Shown: one piece after another, positions 43,940 to 52,605 of the stretch | How the letters are laid out: each line of letters starts with the position of its first letter | Position numbering within the stretch: the first letter of the stretch is position 1 | Notes under the pieces: model-generated | What the model was told of the DNA's origin: nothing | Databases searched by the model: none | What the model saw: the letters and a program-made list of their open reading frames with translations, nothing else | Source of the DNA: Stenotrophomonas panacihumi | Lineage (GTDB): Bacteria; Pseudomonadota; Gammaproteobacteria; Xanthomonadales; Xanthomonadaceae | Direction of reading: 5' to 3' | DNA length: 64,000 nucleotides | Assembly: GCF_001431645.1 (NCBI RefSeq) | Contig: NZ_LLXU01000060.1 | Location: 1 to 64,000, forward strand | Made by a program: the position numbers and the translations under genes

Positions 43940-45154
43940 TTAGAACGACACGTCGCCCCACAGACCGAATTCCTTGGTCTTCAGATCCACCGCGGCGTTG
44001 TTCTCCTGGTGGGTGTTCTTGTAGACCGCTGCGACCTTGAAGCCCTTGATGACCGGGAACTCCACGCCGACGTTGTAGTAGGTGTTTTCCAGGCTCGGAT
44101 CGATGTCCTTGCTCAGCTTGGCCTTGTCGTAGCGGCCGAAGGCGGTGATGCCGCCGTCGGTCAGCGCGACGCTGGCCCAGAACGAGTAACCGTCGGCCTT
44201 GTCTTCACGCACGTTGGTCACGGCCCAGTTCTTGGCCGAGAAGTATTCGCCACCGACGCGGAACTTCGAGCTGGCGTAGGCCGCCATGGCGTCGAAGCGC
44301 TCGGCGGTCTGCGGCGGGTCGATGTTCTGGGTGTCCTGGCCGCGCTTGCCCGAGTAACCACCCACGGCAATGATCGTGTTCTGGGTCGGGGCGAAGCCGA
44401 AGCGGCCTTCCACGTCCATGCGCTCGCTGCGGCTCGGGTTGCGGTAGCCACGGCCGTTCACGACCGACACGGCGTAGTTCATCATGCCGTCGGCCAGGTC
44501 GCCGCCGGCGTGCAGGCCCCAATCAGCCGAGGTGCCGTAGGACAGGCGGTCGATGAGGGTGTTCTCGACGTAGCGCATGCCGTAGTACTTCTCGGCAAAC
44601 GGCACCCACGGCATGTCCGCGCCACCGATGCGCAGCACGAAGGCGTCGTCGAACTTGCCCTGCAGGTAAGCCTTCTTGACGAACACTTCGGTGTTGGAGA
44701 GGGCCGACAGGTACTGGAAGTCGGTGGTCAGGTTCGCCGACCAGACGTCGGTGAACTTGTGGTCGACGGTCAGATAGAAGCGCTTGACGTCCACGCCGTA
44801 GCCGGACGCGTCGGTCTTGTTGCCGTTGTTGGTCTGGTCGACGTCGGTCATGTCGAAGAACATGCGGCCGCCGATCTTGGTGTCGTTGACCAGCTTCTTC
44901 AGGCCGTCGACGGCCTTCTGGGTATCGGCGGTCGATTCGATCGCCTTGGCCTGGGTGACGTTCACTTCCGACTGCGCGTCATTCTGCGCCTGCAGTTCGA
45001 CCACCTGCGCCTGCAGCGCGGCAATCTGGGCCTGCAGCTGCGCCAGCTGCTCGGCGGTCACGGCGGGAGGTGCCGCATTAGCATTGCCGGCGGCAGTAAG
45101 AGCGGTGAGCCCGAGGCCAGTGGCGATGGCCGTTGCGAGCAAGCTGGAACGCAT
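43940..45154 (-). CDS. oprP: Phosphate-selective porin of the OprO/OprP type
   Basis: A 404-residue outer-membrane protein. It has a Sec signal (MRSSLLATAIATGLG...ANA), a Gln/Ala-rich coiled coil (about 32-75) and a beta-barrel ending in Phe (GLWGDVSF), as required for BAM recognition. The family pattern of short strands with Tyr/Phe and Arg (KRFYLTVDHKFTDVW, NGRGYRNPSR) matches OprO/OprP phosphate and polyphosphate porins. A four-repeat Pho box lies 98 bp upstream of its start, which supports phosphate-starvation control. Confidence 0.9.
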   Translation of the reverse strand: MRSSLLATAIATGLGLTALTAAGNANAAPPAVTAEQLAQLQAQIAALQAQVVELQAQNDAQSEVNVTQAKAIESTADTQKAVDGLKKLVNDTKIGGRMFFDMTDVDQTNNGNKTDASGYGVDVKRFYLTVDHKFTDVWSANLTTDFQYLSALSNTEVFVKKAYLQGKFDDAFVLRIGGADMPWVPFAEKYYGMRYVENTLIDRLSYGTSADWGLHAGGDLADGMMNYAVSVVNGRGYRNPSRSERMDVEGRFGFAPTQNTIIAVGGYSGKRGQDTQNIDPPQTAERFDAMAAYASSKFRVGGEYFSAKNWAVTNVREDKADGYSFWASVALTDGGITAFGRYDKAKLSKDIDPSLENTYYNVGVEFPVIKGFKVAAVYKNTHQENNAAVDLKTKEFGLWGDVSF

Positions 45155-45240
45155 TGGAGATTCTCCGGAGTGGTTTGAGGTTTACGCAGTGAGTGCCAAG
45201 TGATGGCGAACACCGACCTCGTTAAATTTCCGAAAAATTT

Positions 45241-45280
45241 GTGACACTCCGGCGACTCGAATGTGACAACGAGACGACAG
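45241..45280 (-). promoter_or_regulatory. Pho box of the porin gene
   Basis: On the minus strand CTGTCGT, TTGTCAC, GAGTCGC and GTGTCAC follow each other every 11 bp (45274-45280, 45263-45269, 45252-45258, 45241-45247). The consensus half-site is CTGTCAT/C. Four phased copies point to binding of two PhoB dimers upstream of the porin gene. Confidence 0.8.
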
Positions 45281-45327
45281 CCGCATGGAACGTGCACGCC
45301 GCATGCACGCTCCGGGCCAGTTCCGGG

Positions 45328-45356
45328 CCGTCATCCAACTGTCATCCCACCGTCGC
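45328..45356 (+). promoter_or_regulatory. Pho box of the first pstS
   Basis: CCGTCAT (45328-45334), CTGTCAT (45339-45345) and CCGTCGC (45350-45356) follow at an 11-bp period with 4-bp spacers, as in the Pho box CTGTCAT-N4-CTGTCAT. It lies 75 bp before the ATG. A separate box for the porin lies on the other strand just upstream, so two PhoB-controlled promoters are back to back. Confidence 0.85.
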
Positions 45357-45431
45357 CAAACCGCCATCAACGGCGCTTTCAATGGCGCCGCCACGGCGTG
45401 TGGCGCCGTCTCCCATCCGAGAATCCTCAAC

Positions 45432-46448
45432 ATGACTTCCATCTCCAAGTTCCGCCTGCCGCTCGCGCTGGCCCTGGCTTCGCTCAGCATTGCCGCGAAT
45501 GCGACCGACGTGACCGGCGCGGGCTCGAGCTTCGTGTACCCCGTGCTGTCGAAGTGGTCGGCGGCCTATGCCGAGAAGAGCGGCACCCACGTCAACTACC
45601 AGTCGATCGGTTCGGGCGGCGGCATCGCGCAGATCCAGGCCGCGACCGTCGATTTCGGCGCGTCCGACAAGCCGCTGACCGGCCCGGAACTGGCGAAGTT
45701 CGGCCTGGGCCAGTTCCCGGTGGTGATCGGCGGCATCGTGCCGGTGTTCAACGTGCCGGGCGTGGCCCCGGGCGCGATGAAGCTGGACGGCACCACGCTG
45801 GCCGGCATCTTCATGGGCAAGATCAGCAAGTGGAACGACCCGGCGATCGCCGCCCTGAACCCGGGCGTGGCGCTGCCGGACGTCAAGATCACCGTCGTGC
45901 ACCGTTCGGACAGCTCGGGCACCTCGTTCAACTTCACCAACTATCTCTCCAAGGTGTCGCCGGAGTGGAAGTCGGCCGTGGGTGAAGGCACCAGCGTCCA
46001 GTGGCCGGCCGGCATCGGCGGCAAGGGCAACGAGGGCGTGGCCGCCTACGTGAAGCAGATCCGCGGCGGCGTGGGCTACGTCGAGTACGCCTACGCGCTG
46101 CAGAACAAGCTCAACTACGCCAGCCTGAAGAATGCCGCCGGCCGTTTCGTGCAGCCGGACGACAAGGCCTTCTCGGCCGCCGCCGCCACCGCGGACTGGA
46201 AGTCGGCCAAGGACTTCAACCTGATCATGACCAACGCCCCGGGCGCCGAGGCGTGGCCGATCACCGCCACCACCTGGGCGATCATGTACAAGAAGGCCAA
46301 GAAGCCGGCCTCCTCGAAGGCGGCGCTGGACTTCTTCAAGTGGTCCTTCCACAACGGCGCCCCGCAGGCCCAGCAGCTGGACTACGTGCCGCTGCCGGAC
46401 TCGCTGGTGCAGCAGATCGAGGCCTACTGGGCCGCGAACATGAAGTAA
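45432..46448 (+). CDS. pstS: Phosphate-binding periplasmic protein PstS (copy 1)
   Basis: A 338-residue phosphate-binding protein. Sec signal at 1-23 (ends in ANATDV). The phosphate-contact segments are present: TGAGSSFVYP, GSGGGIAQIQ, DFGASDKP and HRSDSSGTSFNF. The start at 45432 was chosen over 45285, which lacks a signal. The gene is followed by a strong terminator and is not adjacent to pstCAB; it may serve as an independent scavenging receptor. Its partner at 48536-49633 is the lipoprotein form. Confidence 0.93.
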   Translation: MTSISKFRLPLALALASLSIAANATDVTGAGSSFVYPVLSKWSAAYAEKSGTHVNYQSIGSGGGIAQIQAATVDFGASDKPLTGPELAKFGLGQFPVVIGGIVPVFNVPGVAPGAMKLDGTTLAGIFMGKISKWNDPAIAALNPGVALPDVKITVVHRSDSSGTSFNFTNYLSKVSPEWKSAVGEGTSVQWPAGIGGKGNEGVAAYVKQIRGGVGYVEYAYALQNKLNYASLKNAAGRFVQPDDKAFSAAAATADWKSAKDFNLIMTNAPGAEAWPITATTWAIMYKKAKKPASSKAALDFFKWSFHNGAPQAQQLDYVPLPDSLVQQIEAYWAANMK

Positions 46449-46501
46449 GCCTTCCCGGGCACGGAGGATCCGGCGACTCTCTCCCGCCGGATCCACCTGG
46501 A

Positions 46502-46534
46502 AAAGCGCGGACCGCAAGGTCCGCGCTTTTTTTT
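46502..46534 (+). terminator. Terminator of the first pstS
   Basis: AAAGCGCGGACC (46502-46513) and GGTCCGCGCTTT (46518-46529) pair perfectly around GCAA and run into a T tract to 46534. It isolates the first pstS from the downstream genes. Confidence 0.9.
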
Positions 46535-46617
46535 ATGCCAGCGATTTTGACAAGGTGGGGTTGGGTTCGATTCGTCCAATGTGTCCCCGCGGTTCAAACG
46601 CTCACGATCCAGCTCGC

Positions 46618-47541
46618 ATGCAACAAGCGAGAGCGATTGTGCGGATTCTCAAGGCCAGCGGCGTATTTCGAAGGGCGTGGCCCGTGCTTGCCATCGCGCT
46701 CTGTGCGGTAGCCATCTGGATGGCAAGGCCAGCAGGCAAGCCGCATGCGCCGCGTAATCCCGCGCCCCCGGGCGAAACGACGGCTGCCGCAGCGACTGAT
46801 CCACGAAGCACTTTTCGGCACGCGCCCATTGCGAAAGCCACGTCACCGGCAGTCCCCTTGGGCGCCAAGGCCTATCGACTGGATGGTTACCCGGAAATGC
46901 CGGATACCTCGCCCAGGGAGCTGGTGGACACCCTCACACCCGCAGCACGAAAGGGAGACAGCCATGCGGCGCTCCTCATCCATCTGGCGATCAATCGATG
47001 CATGCGCGCGCATCGGGATCGCGGCGACGCCGATGCGCTCTTGATCAGGGCCGAAGCACTCGGCAGCGCAGAGGCCGCCTTGGCGGAAGAAGCACAGGAC
47101 ATCCGCCAATGCAGCGGCCTGGCCCGGGAGGATTACGCGCACGTCGGCGATTGGCTATCGCTGGCCGCCGACTTCGGAAATCCCCTTGCGCAACTGCTTT
47201 ACAGCATGGAACCCGAAATGGTGATGGGCTCGCTGGCGGACATCATCCGTGAGCCGGAACGCGTCATCGCCTACAAGACTGCGGCCCTGTCGCACCTGAA
47301 GGATGCCGCGTCGAGCGGCAGCGTCAATGCGCTCGAACGCCTAGGCCAGGTCTACGCGGATGGAATCCTGGCTCCAGCGGATCCGGTGATGGCGCGGGCC
47401 TACAAGCTCGCCGCAGCCCGCGCGGATCCCGCGATCAGTCTGCAGGAAGAAGAGGAATCCGCAGCGAAACTTACTGCGAGTCAGCAGGCCGACGCGGCCA
47501 GAATCGCAAAGGAGATCTATCGTGATTGCTGTGAGCCGTAA
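46618..47541 (+). CDS. Membrane-anchored protein with Sel1/TPR-like repeats, unknown function
   Basis: A 307-residue protein with an N-terminal hydrophobic segment (about 19-35, VLAIALCAVAIWMA) followed by a Pro/Thr-rich linker and helical repeats. The latter resemble Sel1 motifs: AKGDSHAALLIHLAIN, DFGNPLAQLLYSM, and LKDAASSGSVNALERLGQVYADGIL then AYKLAAARAD. Such proteins mediate protein contacts. I chose ATG 46618; an earlier GTG at 46555 is possible. The gene starts 170 bp past the pstS stop, before the other two orphan genes, and probably in one unit with them. Confidence 0.72.
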   Translation: MQQARAIVRILKASGVFRRAWPVLAIALCAVAIWMARPAGKPHAPRNPAPPGETTAAAATDPRSTFRHAPIAKATSPAVPLGAKAYRLDGYPEMPDTSPRELVDTLTPAARKGDSHAALLIHLAINRCMRAHRDRGDADALLIRAEALGSAEAALAEEAQDIRQCSGLAREDYAHVGDWLSLAADFGNPLAQLLYSMEPEMVMGSLADIIREPERVIAYKTAALSHLKDAASSGSVNALERLGQVYADGILAPADPVMARAYKLAAARADPAISLQEEEESAAKLTASQQADAARIAKEIYRDCCEP

Positions 47542-48001
47542 GAAGATTTGGATTGTCTTGTTCGTCCTGGGCACGATGGGCGCGGCGTTTAGCTATGCAC
47601 TCATGGCCTCCGGGCGAGGCACCTATTACTGCGAAGCCTGTCCACTGCGTGTACCCGACGCGGATCCGATCACGGCGAATTTCATTCGGTCGATTCGAGC
47701 GCCTATTGCGAGGGTGCCCTTTCTCGATTACACGGCGGGGAGCAAGTACAACATCTGCAATGCGCGCTACTGCGCAAGGTACCAGCAGCAATTTGACGGT
47801 TCCTTCTACGCCGAAGGAGATGCAAGGAGACGCACTGAGTCACCAGGAAAGCCACCCGCAAAGGCCGTTCGTCCTCGCTCACACGCCCCGGTCCACCGTC
47901 CCGTCCCGGTTCGTTCGGGTCCACCGGTCTTTGGCACGCCAGGGAAGACTGGATGTGTGACTGTAGGCGCCCCAAAGCCTTGTTCGACCCGGGGCAGATA
48001 A
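47522..48001 (+). CDS. Single-pass membrane protein with conserved cysteines (paralogue 1)
   Basis: A 159-residue protein with a membrane helix near the N terminus (about 7-28, KKIWIVLFVLGTMGAAFSYAL). Then comes a domain with YYCEAC, ICNARYCARY and a long Pro/Arg-rich tail (about 100-159). The segment from YYC to CARY aligns with the next protein. I do not recognise the domain. The GTG at 47522 lies inside the preceding gene (20-bp overlap), which suggests coupling. Confidence 0.65.
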   Translation: MIAVSRKKIWIVLFVLGTMGAAFSYALMASGRGTYYCEACPLRVPDADPITANFIRSIRAPIARVPFLDYTAGSKYNICNARYCARYQQQFDGSFYAEGDARRRTESPGKPPAKAVRPRSHAPVHRPVPVRSGPPVFGTPGKTGCVTVGAPKPCSTRGR

Positions 48002-48439
48002 GTGGCATCGACTAGACGGCGCACTTTCCACGTCCGCCCGTGGGCCACCTTTGTCAAAAGTTTCGTCCGCACCTTCCGATTTCTTGCCCGCCATTGGCTG
48101 TTGTGGCTGCTGCTCTTCGGCCTGCTGCTCTACGAGGTGCTTCGGCAGGCGCCCGCGCCCGAACATGGCCCCTACTACACGTGCGATCCCCGCCCGCTGC
48201 CGAGACCCGTGGCCGATGCCGCGACCGCAGCGCTGGTCTTGCGCGAGATGCCCCGCATCTACACGGCGTTCCCGCTGCTCGCGGATGTCCTGGGCGCGCG
48301 ATTCATGGCCTGCAACCCCCAAAATTGCGTCGTCTACGCGATGACGCTGGACCGCGGCTTCATCAGTACCAGCCCTGTGATACCCCGCTACCCGCCGAGG
48401 ATCTGCGCCGCTCCTGGGAAGGCGACCAATGAACCCTGA
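48002..48439 (+). CDS. Single-pass membrane protein with conserved cysteines (paralogue 2)
   Basis: A 145-residue protein with a membrane segment (about 30-46, HWLLWLLLFGLLLYEVL) and a domain with GPYYTCDPRPL, several TAAL/R turns and MACNPQNCVVYAM. The order YY-x-C ... PL ... AD ... TA ... CN-x-x-x-C matches its upstream neighbour, so they look like tandem paralogues. The GTG at 48002 follows the preceding stop directly. Function unknown. Confidence 0.65.
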   Translation: MASTRRRTFHVRPWATFVKSFVRTFRFLARHWLLWLLLFGLLLYEVLRQAPAPEHGPYYTCDPRPLPRPVADAATAALVLREMPRIYTAFPLLADVLGARFMACNPQNCVVYAMTLDRGFISTSPVIPRYPPRICAAPGKATNEP

Positions 48440-48456
48440 ACAGGCGCCTCCGACCC

Positions 48457-48485
48457 ATGTCATCCCGCTGTAACAAAAACATCAT
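48457..48485 (+). promoter_or_regulatory. Pho box of the second pstS
   Basis: ATGTCAT (48457-48463), CTGTAAC (48468-48474) and ACATCAT (48479-48485) repeat at an 11-bp period. The box lies 51 bp before the ATG and should control the pstS-pstC-pstA-pstB-phoU unit. Confidence 0.8.
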
Positions 48486-48535
48486 TTCATAGCGTCGACC
48501 CGCCGGCCCCCGTCGGCACCCGCTATGGAGTTCGC

Positions 48536-49633
48536 ATGAAACTGCAGAAGGCAGCCCTCGCCGCCCTGTCCCTTTCCATCGCCCTGGGCCTGGCGGCCTG
48601 CAAGCAGGGCAACGAATCCCAGCCCGCCGCCGATGCAGGCCACGCCGCGCCGACCGCTGCCGCGCCCGCCGCCGGCGACGCCAAGACCGCCGAAATCTCC
48701 GGCGCCGGCGCTTCCTTCATCTATCCGCTGATCTCCAAGTGGTCGGCCGACTACAACGGCGCCACCGGCAACAAGGTCAACTACCAGTCCATCGGTTCGG
48801 GCGGCGGCATCGCGCAGATCAAGGCCGGCACCGTCGATTTCGGCTCCTCCGACAAGCCGCTGGATTCGGCCGAGCTGGCGCAGGCCGGCCTGGGCCAGTT
48901 CCCGTCCGCCATCGGCGGCGTGGTGCCGGTGGTCAACCTGGAAGGCATCGCCGCCGGCCAGCTGCGCCTCACCGGCCCGCTGCTGGCCGACATCTTCCTG
49001 GGCAAGGTCACCACCTGGAACGACCCGGCGATCACCGCGGCCAACCCGGGCGTGACGCTGCCGTCGGGCAAGATCAACATCGTCCACCGTTCGGACGGCT
49101 CGGGCACCACCTTCAACTTCTCCAACTACCTCTCCAAGGTCAGCCAGACCTGGAAGGACAAGGTCGGCGAAGGCACCACCGTGCAGTGGCCGGGCGGCGT
49201 CGGCGGCAAGGGCAACGAGGGCGTGGCCTCCTACGTGCAGCAGATCAAGGGCTCGATCGGCTACGTCGAGCTGGCCTACGCGCTGCAGAACAACATGCCG
49301 TACGCGTCGATGCAGAACTCGGCCGGCAACTGGGTGCAGCCGAGCGCGGAGACCTTCGCCGCGGCCGCCGCCAGCGCCGACTGGGCGAACGCCAAGGACT
49401 TCAACCTGGTCATCACCAACGCGCCGGGCGAGCAGGCGTGGCCGATCACCGCCACCAACTTCATGCTGATGCACAAGCAGCCCAAGGATGCCGAGCGCAG
49501 CAAGGCGACGCTGGCGTTCTTCAAGTGGGCCTTCGAGAACGGCCAGGCGCAGGCCAACGAACTGCACTACGTGCCGCTGCCGCCGGAGCTGGTGAAGCAG
49601 ATCGAGGCCTATTGGGGCAGCGAGTTCAAGTAA
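48536..49633 (+). CDS. pstS: Phosphate-binding lipoprotein PstS (copy 2)
   Basis: A 365-residue PstS with a lipoprotein signal ending in LAAC (Cys22) and an Ala/Pro linker (about 23-55). The binding domain keeps the phosphate-contact segments GAGASFIYP, GSGGGIAQIK, FGSSDKP and HRSDGSGTTFNF. It is very similar to the upstream copy but is tethered. Because it directly precedes pstC, it should be the main receptor of the transporter. Confidence 0.94.
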   Translation: MKLQKAALAALSLSIALGLAACKQGNESQPAADAGHAAPTAAAPAAGDAKTAEISGAGASFIYPLISKWSADYNGATGNKVNYQSIGSGGGIAQIKAGTVDFGSSDKPLDSAELAQAGLGQFPSAIGGVVPVVNLEGIAAGQLRLTGPLLADIFLGKVTTWNDPAITAANPGVTLPSGKINIVHRSDGSGTTFNFSNYLSKVSQTWKDKVGEGTTVQWPGGVGGKGNEGVASYVQQIKGSIGYVELAYALQNNMPYASMQNSAGNWVQPSAETFAAAAASADWANAKDFNLVITNAPGEQAWPITATNFMLMHKQPKDAERSKATLAFFKWAFENGQAQANELHYVPLPPELVKQIEAYWGSEFK

Positions 49634-49639
49634 TGCCAG

Positions 49640-49670
49640 GCGCGCCTGCCGTCCTCCCCGGCAGGCGCGC
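49640..49670 (+). other. Hairpin between pstS and pstC
   Basis: GCGCGCCTGCC (49640-49650) and GGCAGGCGCGC (49660-49670) form a perfect 11-bp stem right after the pstS stop. No T tract follows. Such hairpins stabilise binding-protein mRNA and lower downstream expression, so PstS should exceed PstC/PstA. Confidence 0.7.
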
Positions 49671-49747
49671 TTCCCGCGGCCGAACGCACCCGGCCACCGC
49701 GTTTCCCCTCCTGTGCGCCTTCGCCGGCCCACGCCGAGCCCCCACCC

Positions 49748-50722
49748 ATGAATGCCACTGTTATTCCTGAAGCGATGACCGCGCCCCTCGGGCGCGACTT
49801 GCGTGACGCGCGCGCCGACCGCTTCTTCCGGCTGGTGCTCACCGCCACGGTCATCTTCGTGCTGGTCGCCCTGGCCAGCGCCGCGCTGTCCATGCTGTGG
49901 GGCGGCCGCCATGCCCTGCAGGAGCAGGGCCTGAGCTTCTTCTACTCGGCCGACTGGAACCCGGTCGAGAACAAGTTCGGCGCCCTGGCGCCGATCTACG
50001 GCACGCTGGTCACCGCGCTGATCGCGATGCTGATCTCGGTGCCGGTGAGCTTCGGCATCGCCTTCTTCCTCACCGAAGTGGCGCCGCGCTGGCTGCGCGG
50101 GCCGATCGGCACCGCCATCGAACTGCTGGCCGGCATCCCGTCGATCATCTACGGCATGTGGGGCCTGTTCGTGCTGGTGCCGGTGATGACCGAATACGTC
50201 ACCCCGTGGATGAACGACCACCTCGGCACGCTGCCGGGCATCGGCATCCTGTTCCAGGGCCCGCCGCTGGGCATCGGCACGCTGACCGCCGGCTTCGTGC
50301 TGGCGATCATGGTGATCCCCTTCATCTCCTCGGTGATGCGCGAGGTCTTCCTCACCGTGCCGACCCGCCTGAAGGAATCCGCCTACGCGCTGGGTTCGAC
50401 CAAATGGGAAGTGAGCTGGGACATCGTGCTGCCCTACACCCGCTCGGCGGTGATCGGCGGCGTGTTCCTCGGCCTGGGCCGCGCGCTCGGCGAGACAATG
50501 GCCGTGGCCTTCGTGATCGGCAACACGGTGCGCCTGTCGCCCTCGCTGCTGGAGCCGGGCACCACCATCGCCGCGCTGATCGCCAACGACTTCGGCGAGG
50601 CCACCGAAACCTACCGCTCGGCGCTGCTGCTGCTCGGCTTCGTCCTGTTCATCGTCACCTTCATCGTGCTGGCGATCGCCCGCTTCATGCTGCTGCGCCT
50701 GTCGCGCAAGGAAGGCAACTGA
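49748..50722 (+). CDS. pstC: Phosphate ABC transporter, permease PstC
   Basis: A 324-residue inner-membrane protein with six helices. The first starts at about residue 30 (LVLTATVIFVLVALASAAL). The EAA-type loop is at KESAYALGSTKWEVSWDIVLP. It pairs with PstA to form the phosphate channel. The stop overlaps the pstA start by one base, so translation is coupled. Confidence 0.95.
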   Translation: MNATVIPEAMTAPLGRDLRDARADRFFRLVLTATVIFVLVALASAALSMLWGGRHALQEQGLSFFYSADWNPVENKFGALAPIYGTLVTALIAMLISVPVSFGIAFFLTEVAPRWLRGPIGTAIELLAGIPSIIYGMWGLFVLVPVMTEYVTPWMNDHLGTLPGIGILFQGPPLGIGTLTAGFVLAIMVIPFISSVMREVFLTVPTRLKESAYALGSTKWEVSWDIVLPYTRSAVIGGVFLGLGRALGETMAVAFVIGNTVRLSPSLLEPGTTIAALIANDFGEATETYRSALLLLGFVLFIVTFIVLAIARFMLLRLSRKEGN

Positions 50723-51585
50723 TGTCCGCCGTCTCCGATCGCCTGTACCTGCGCCGCCGCGTCGTCAACGTCGTCGCGCTGGGCCTGTCCTGCGCTACCG
50801 CGCTGTTCGGCCTGTTCTTCCTCGGCTGGATCCTGTGGACGCTGGCGGCCAAGGGCCTGGCCGGCGTCAACCTGGACCTCTTCACCAAGATGACGCCCGC
50901 GCCGATGGCCGAGGGCGGCCTGCTCAACGCCTTCTTCGGCAGCGCGGTGATGTGCGCACTGGCCATCGCCATCGGCACGCCGCTGGGCGTGGCCGCCGGC
51001 ACCTGGCTGGCCGAATACGGCAATGCGCGCAAGGCCGGCACGGTGGTGCGCTTCGTCAACGACATCCTGCTCTCGGCGCCGTCCATCGTGCTGGGCCTGT
51101 TCGTCTACACGCTGTACGTGATGCAGACCGGCGGGCAGTTCTCCGCCTTCGCCGGCTCGCTGGCCCTGGCGTTCATCGTGCTGCCGGTGGTGGTGCGCAC
51201 CACCGACGAGATGCTGCGCCTGGTGCCTTCGCAGATGCGCGAAGCGGCGCTGTCGCTGGGCATCCCGCAGTGGAAGGTGATCGTCCAGGTGCTGTACCGC
51301 AGCGCCTCGGCCGGCATCGTCACCGGCATCCTGCTGGCGCTGGCGCGCATCAGCGGCGAAACCGCCCCGCTGCTGTTCACCGCGTTCGGCAACCAGTACT
51401 GGAACAGCAACGTGTTCCGCCCGATGGCCAGCGTGCCGGTGGTGATGAACCAGTACGCCGGCAGCCCGTATGAATCCTGGCAGGTGCTGGCCTGGGCCGG
51501 CGCGCTGGTGCTGACCGTCTTCGTGCTGCTCGTCAGCCTCGGCGCGCGCGCCCTGCTCCTGCGCAACAAGATCACCCATGACTGA
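50722..51585 (+). CDS. pstA: Phosphate ABC transporter, permease PstA
   Basis: A 287-residue permease with six helices and the EAA loop [19 protein letters not shown]. It forms the transmembrane path with PstC. The start at 50722 is set by coupling to pstC; longer frames upstream are not supported. It overlaps pstB by 8 bp. Confidence 0.95.
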   Translation: MSAVSDRLYLRRRVVNVVALGLSCATALFGLFFLGWILWTLAAKGLAGVNLDLFTKMTPAPMAEGGLLNAFFGSAVMCALAIAIGTPLGVAAGTWLAEYGNARKAGTVVRFVNDILLSAPSIVLGLFVYTLYVMQTGGQFSAFAGSLALAFIVLPVVVRTTDEMLRLVPSQMREAALSLGIPQWKVIVQVLYRSASAGIVTGILLALARISGETAPLLFTAFGNQYWNSNVFRPMASVPVVMNQYAGSPYESWQVLAWAGALVLTVFVLLVSLGARALLLRNKITHD

Positions 51586-52435
51586 CCTCTCCCGGACCTC
51601 CGCCATGAACGACCTCAACAACGCCGCGCCGATGCAGCGCATCGCCGTCCCGGCCTCGGGCGAGGCCGCGCTCGCGCCGGCCCCGGTCAAGCTGGCCGCG
51701 CGCAACCTGGACTTCTACTACGACAAGTTCCATGCGCTGAAGAACATCAACCTGGAGATCCCGGAAAAGCGCGTCACCGCGCTGATCGGCCCCTCCGGTT
51801 GCGGCAAGTCCACGCTGCTGCGCATCTTCAACCGCATCTACGCGCTGTACCCGAAGCTGGAAGCCAAGGGCGAGGTGCTGCTGGACGAGGAGAACATCCT
51901 CTCGCCCAAGTACCCGATGAACCGACTGCGCTCCAAGGTGGGCATGGTGTTCCAGAAGCCGGTGCCGTTCCCGATGACGATCTTCGAGAACGTGGCCTAC
52001 GGCATCCGCCACCACGAGAAGCTCTCCAAGTCGGAAATGAACGACCGCGTGGAGCAGGCGCTGCGCCAGGGCGCGCTGTGGGACGAGGTGAAGAACAAGC
52101 TCAACCAGAGCGCGCTGGGCCTCTCCGGCGGCCAGCAGCAGCGGCTGTGCATCGCGCGCGCGGTGGCCCTGCGCCCGAGCGTGCTGCTGCTCGACGAGCC
52201 GACCTCGGCGCTGGACCCGATCTCCACCAGCCGCATCGAGCAGCTGGTGGAAGAACTCAAGCGCGAGTACACGATCGTGATCGTGACCCACAACATGCAG
52301 CAGGCCGCGCGCGTGTCCGATTACACCGCCTTCATGTACCTGGGCGACCTGATCGAGCACGACCGCACCGAGACGATCTTCCAGCAGCCCTCGAAGCAGC
52401 AGACCGAGGACTACATCACCGGTCGCTTTGGGTGA
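51578..52435 (+). CDS. pstB: Phosphate ABC transporter, ATP-binding protein PstB
   Basis: A 285-residue ATPase with Walker [10 protein letters not shown], signature [14 protein letters not shown] and Walker [13 protein letters not shown]. The first ~35 residues are an Ala/Pro-rich extension before the core begins ([15 protein letters not shown]); ATG 51605 is an alternative start nine residues in. It overlaps pstA by 8 bp and powers phosphate import. Confidence 0.95.
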   Translation: MTDLSRTSAMNDLNNAAPMQRIAVPASGEAALAPAPVKLAARNLDFYYDKFHALKNINLEIPEKRVTALIGPSGCGKSTLLRIFNRIYALYPKLEAKGEVLLDEENILSPKYPMNRLRSKVGMVFQKPVPFPMTIFENVAYGIRHHEKLSKSEMNDRVEQALRQGALWDEVKNKLNQSALGLSGGQQQRLCIARAVALRPSVLLLDEPTSALDPISTSRIEQLVEELKREYTIVIVTHNMQQAARVSDYTAFMYLGDLIEHDRTETIFQQPSKQQTEDYITGRFG

Positions 52436-52442
52436 GGCAGGT

Positions 52443-52494
52443 CGCGCGGCACTGCCGCGCGGCCTGCAGAACGCCCGGCCATGGATGGCCGGGC
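52443..52494. repeat. Two palindromic hairpins between pstB and phoU
   Basis: CGCGCGGCA (52443-52451) and TGCCGCGCG (52453-52461) form one stem, GCCCGGCCAT (52473-52482) and ATGGCCGGGC (52485-52494) form another around GG. The second shares the CCAT-GG-ATGG core with the element at 182-219. They could be REP-like sequences that reduce phoU expression relative to pstB. Confidence 0.55.
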
Positions 52495-52605
52495 CGGACG
52501 ATCCGGAGCCGACCCGGCCGCGCCAGGGACGGCAGCCTGGGAAACCCGAAGCAAGCGTCTAGCAGTCCACCCACGTCGCCCGTACCCCTTGCACCCGAGA
52601 CACCC

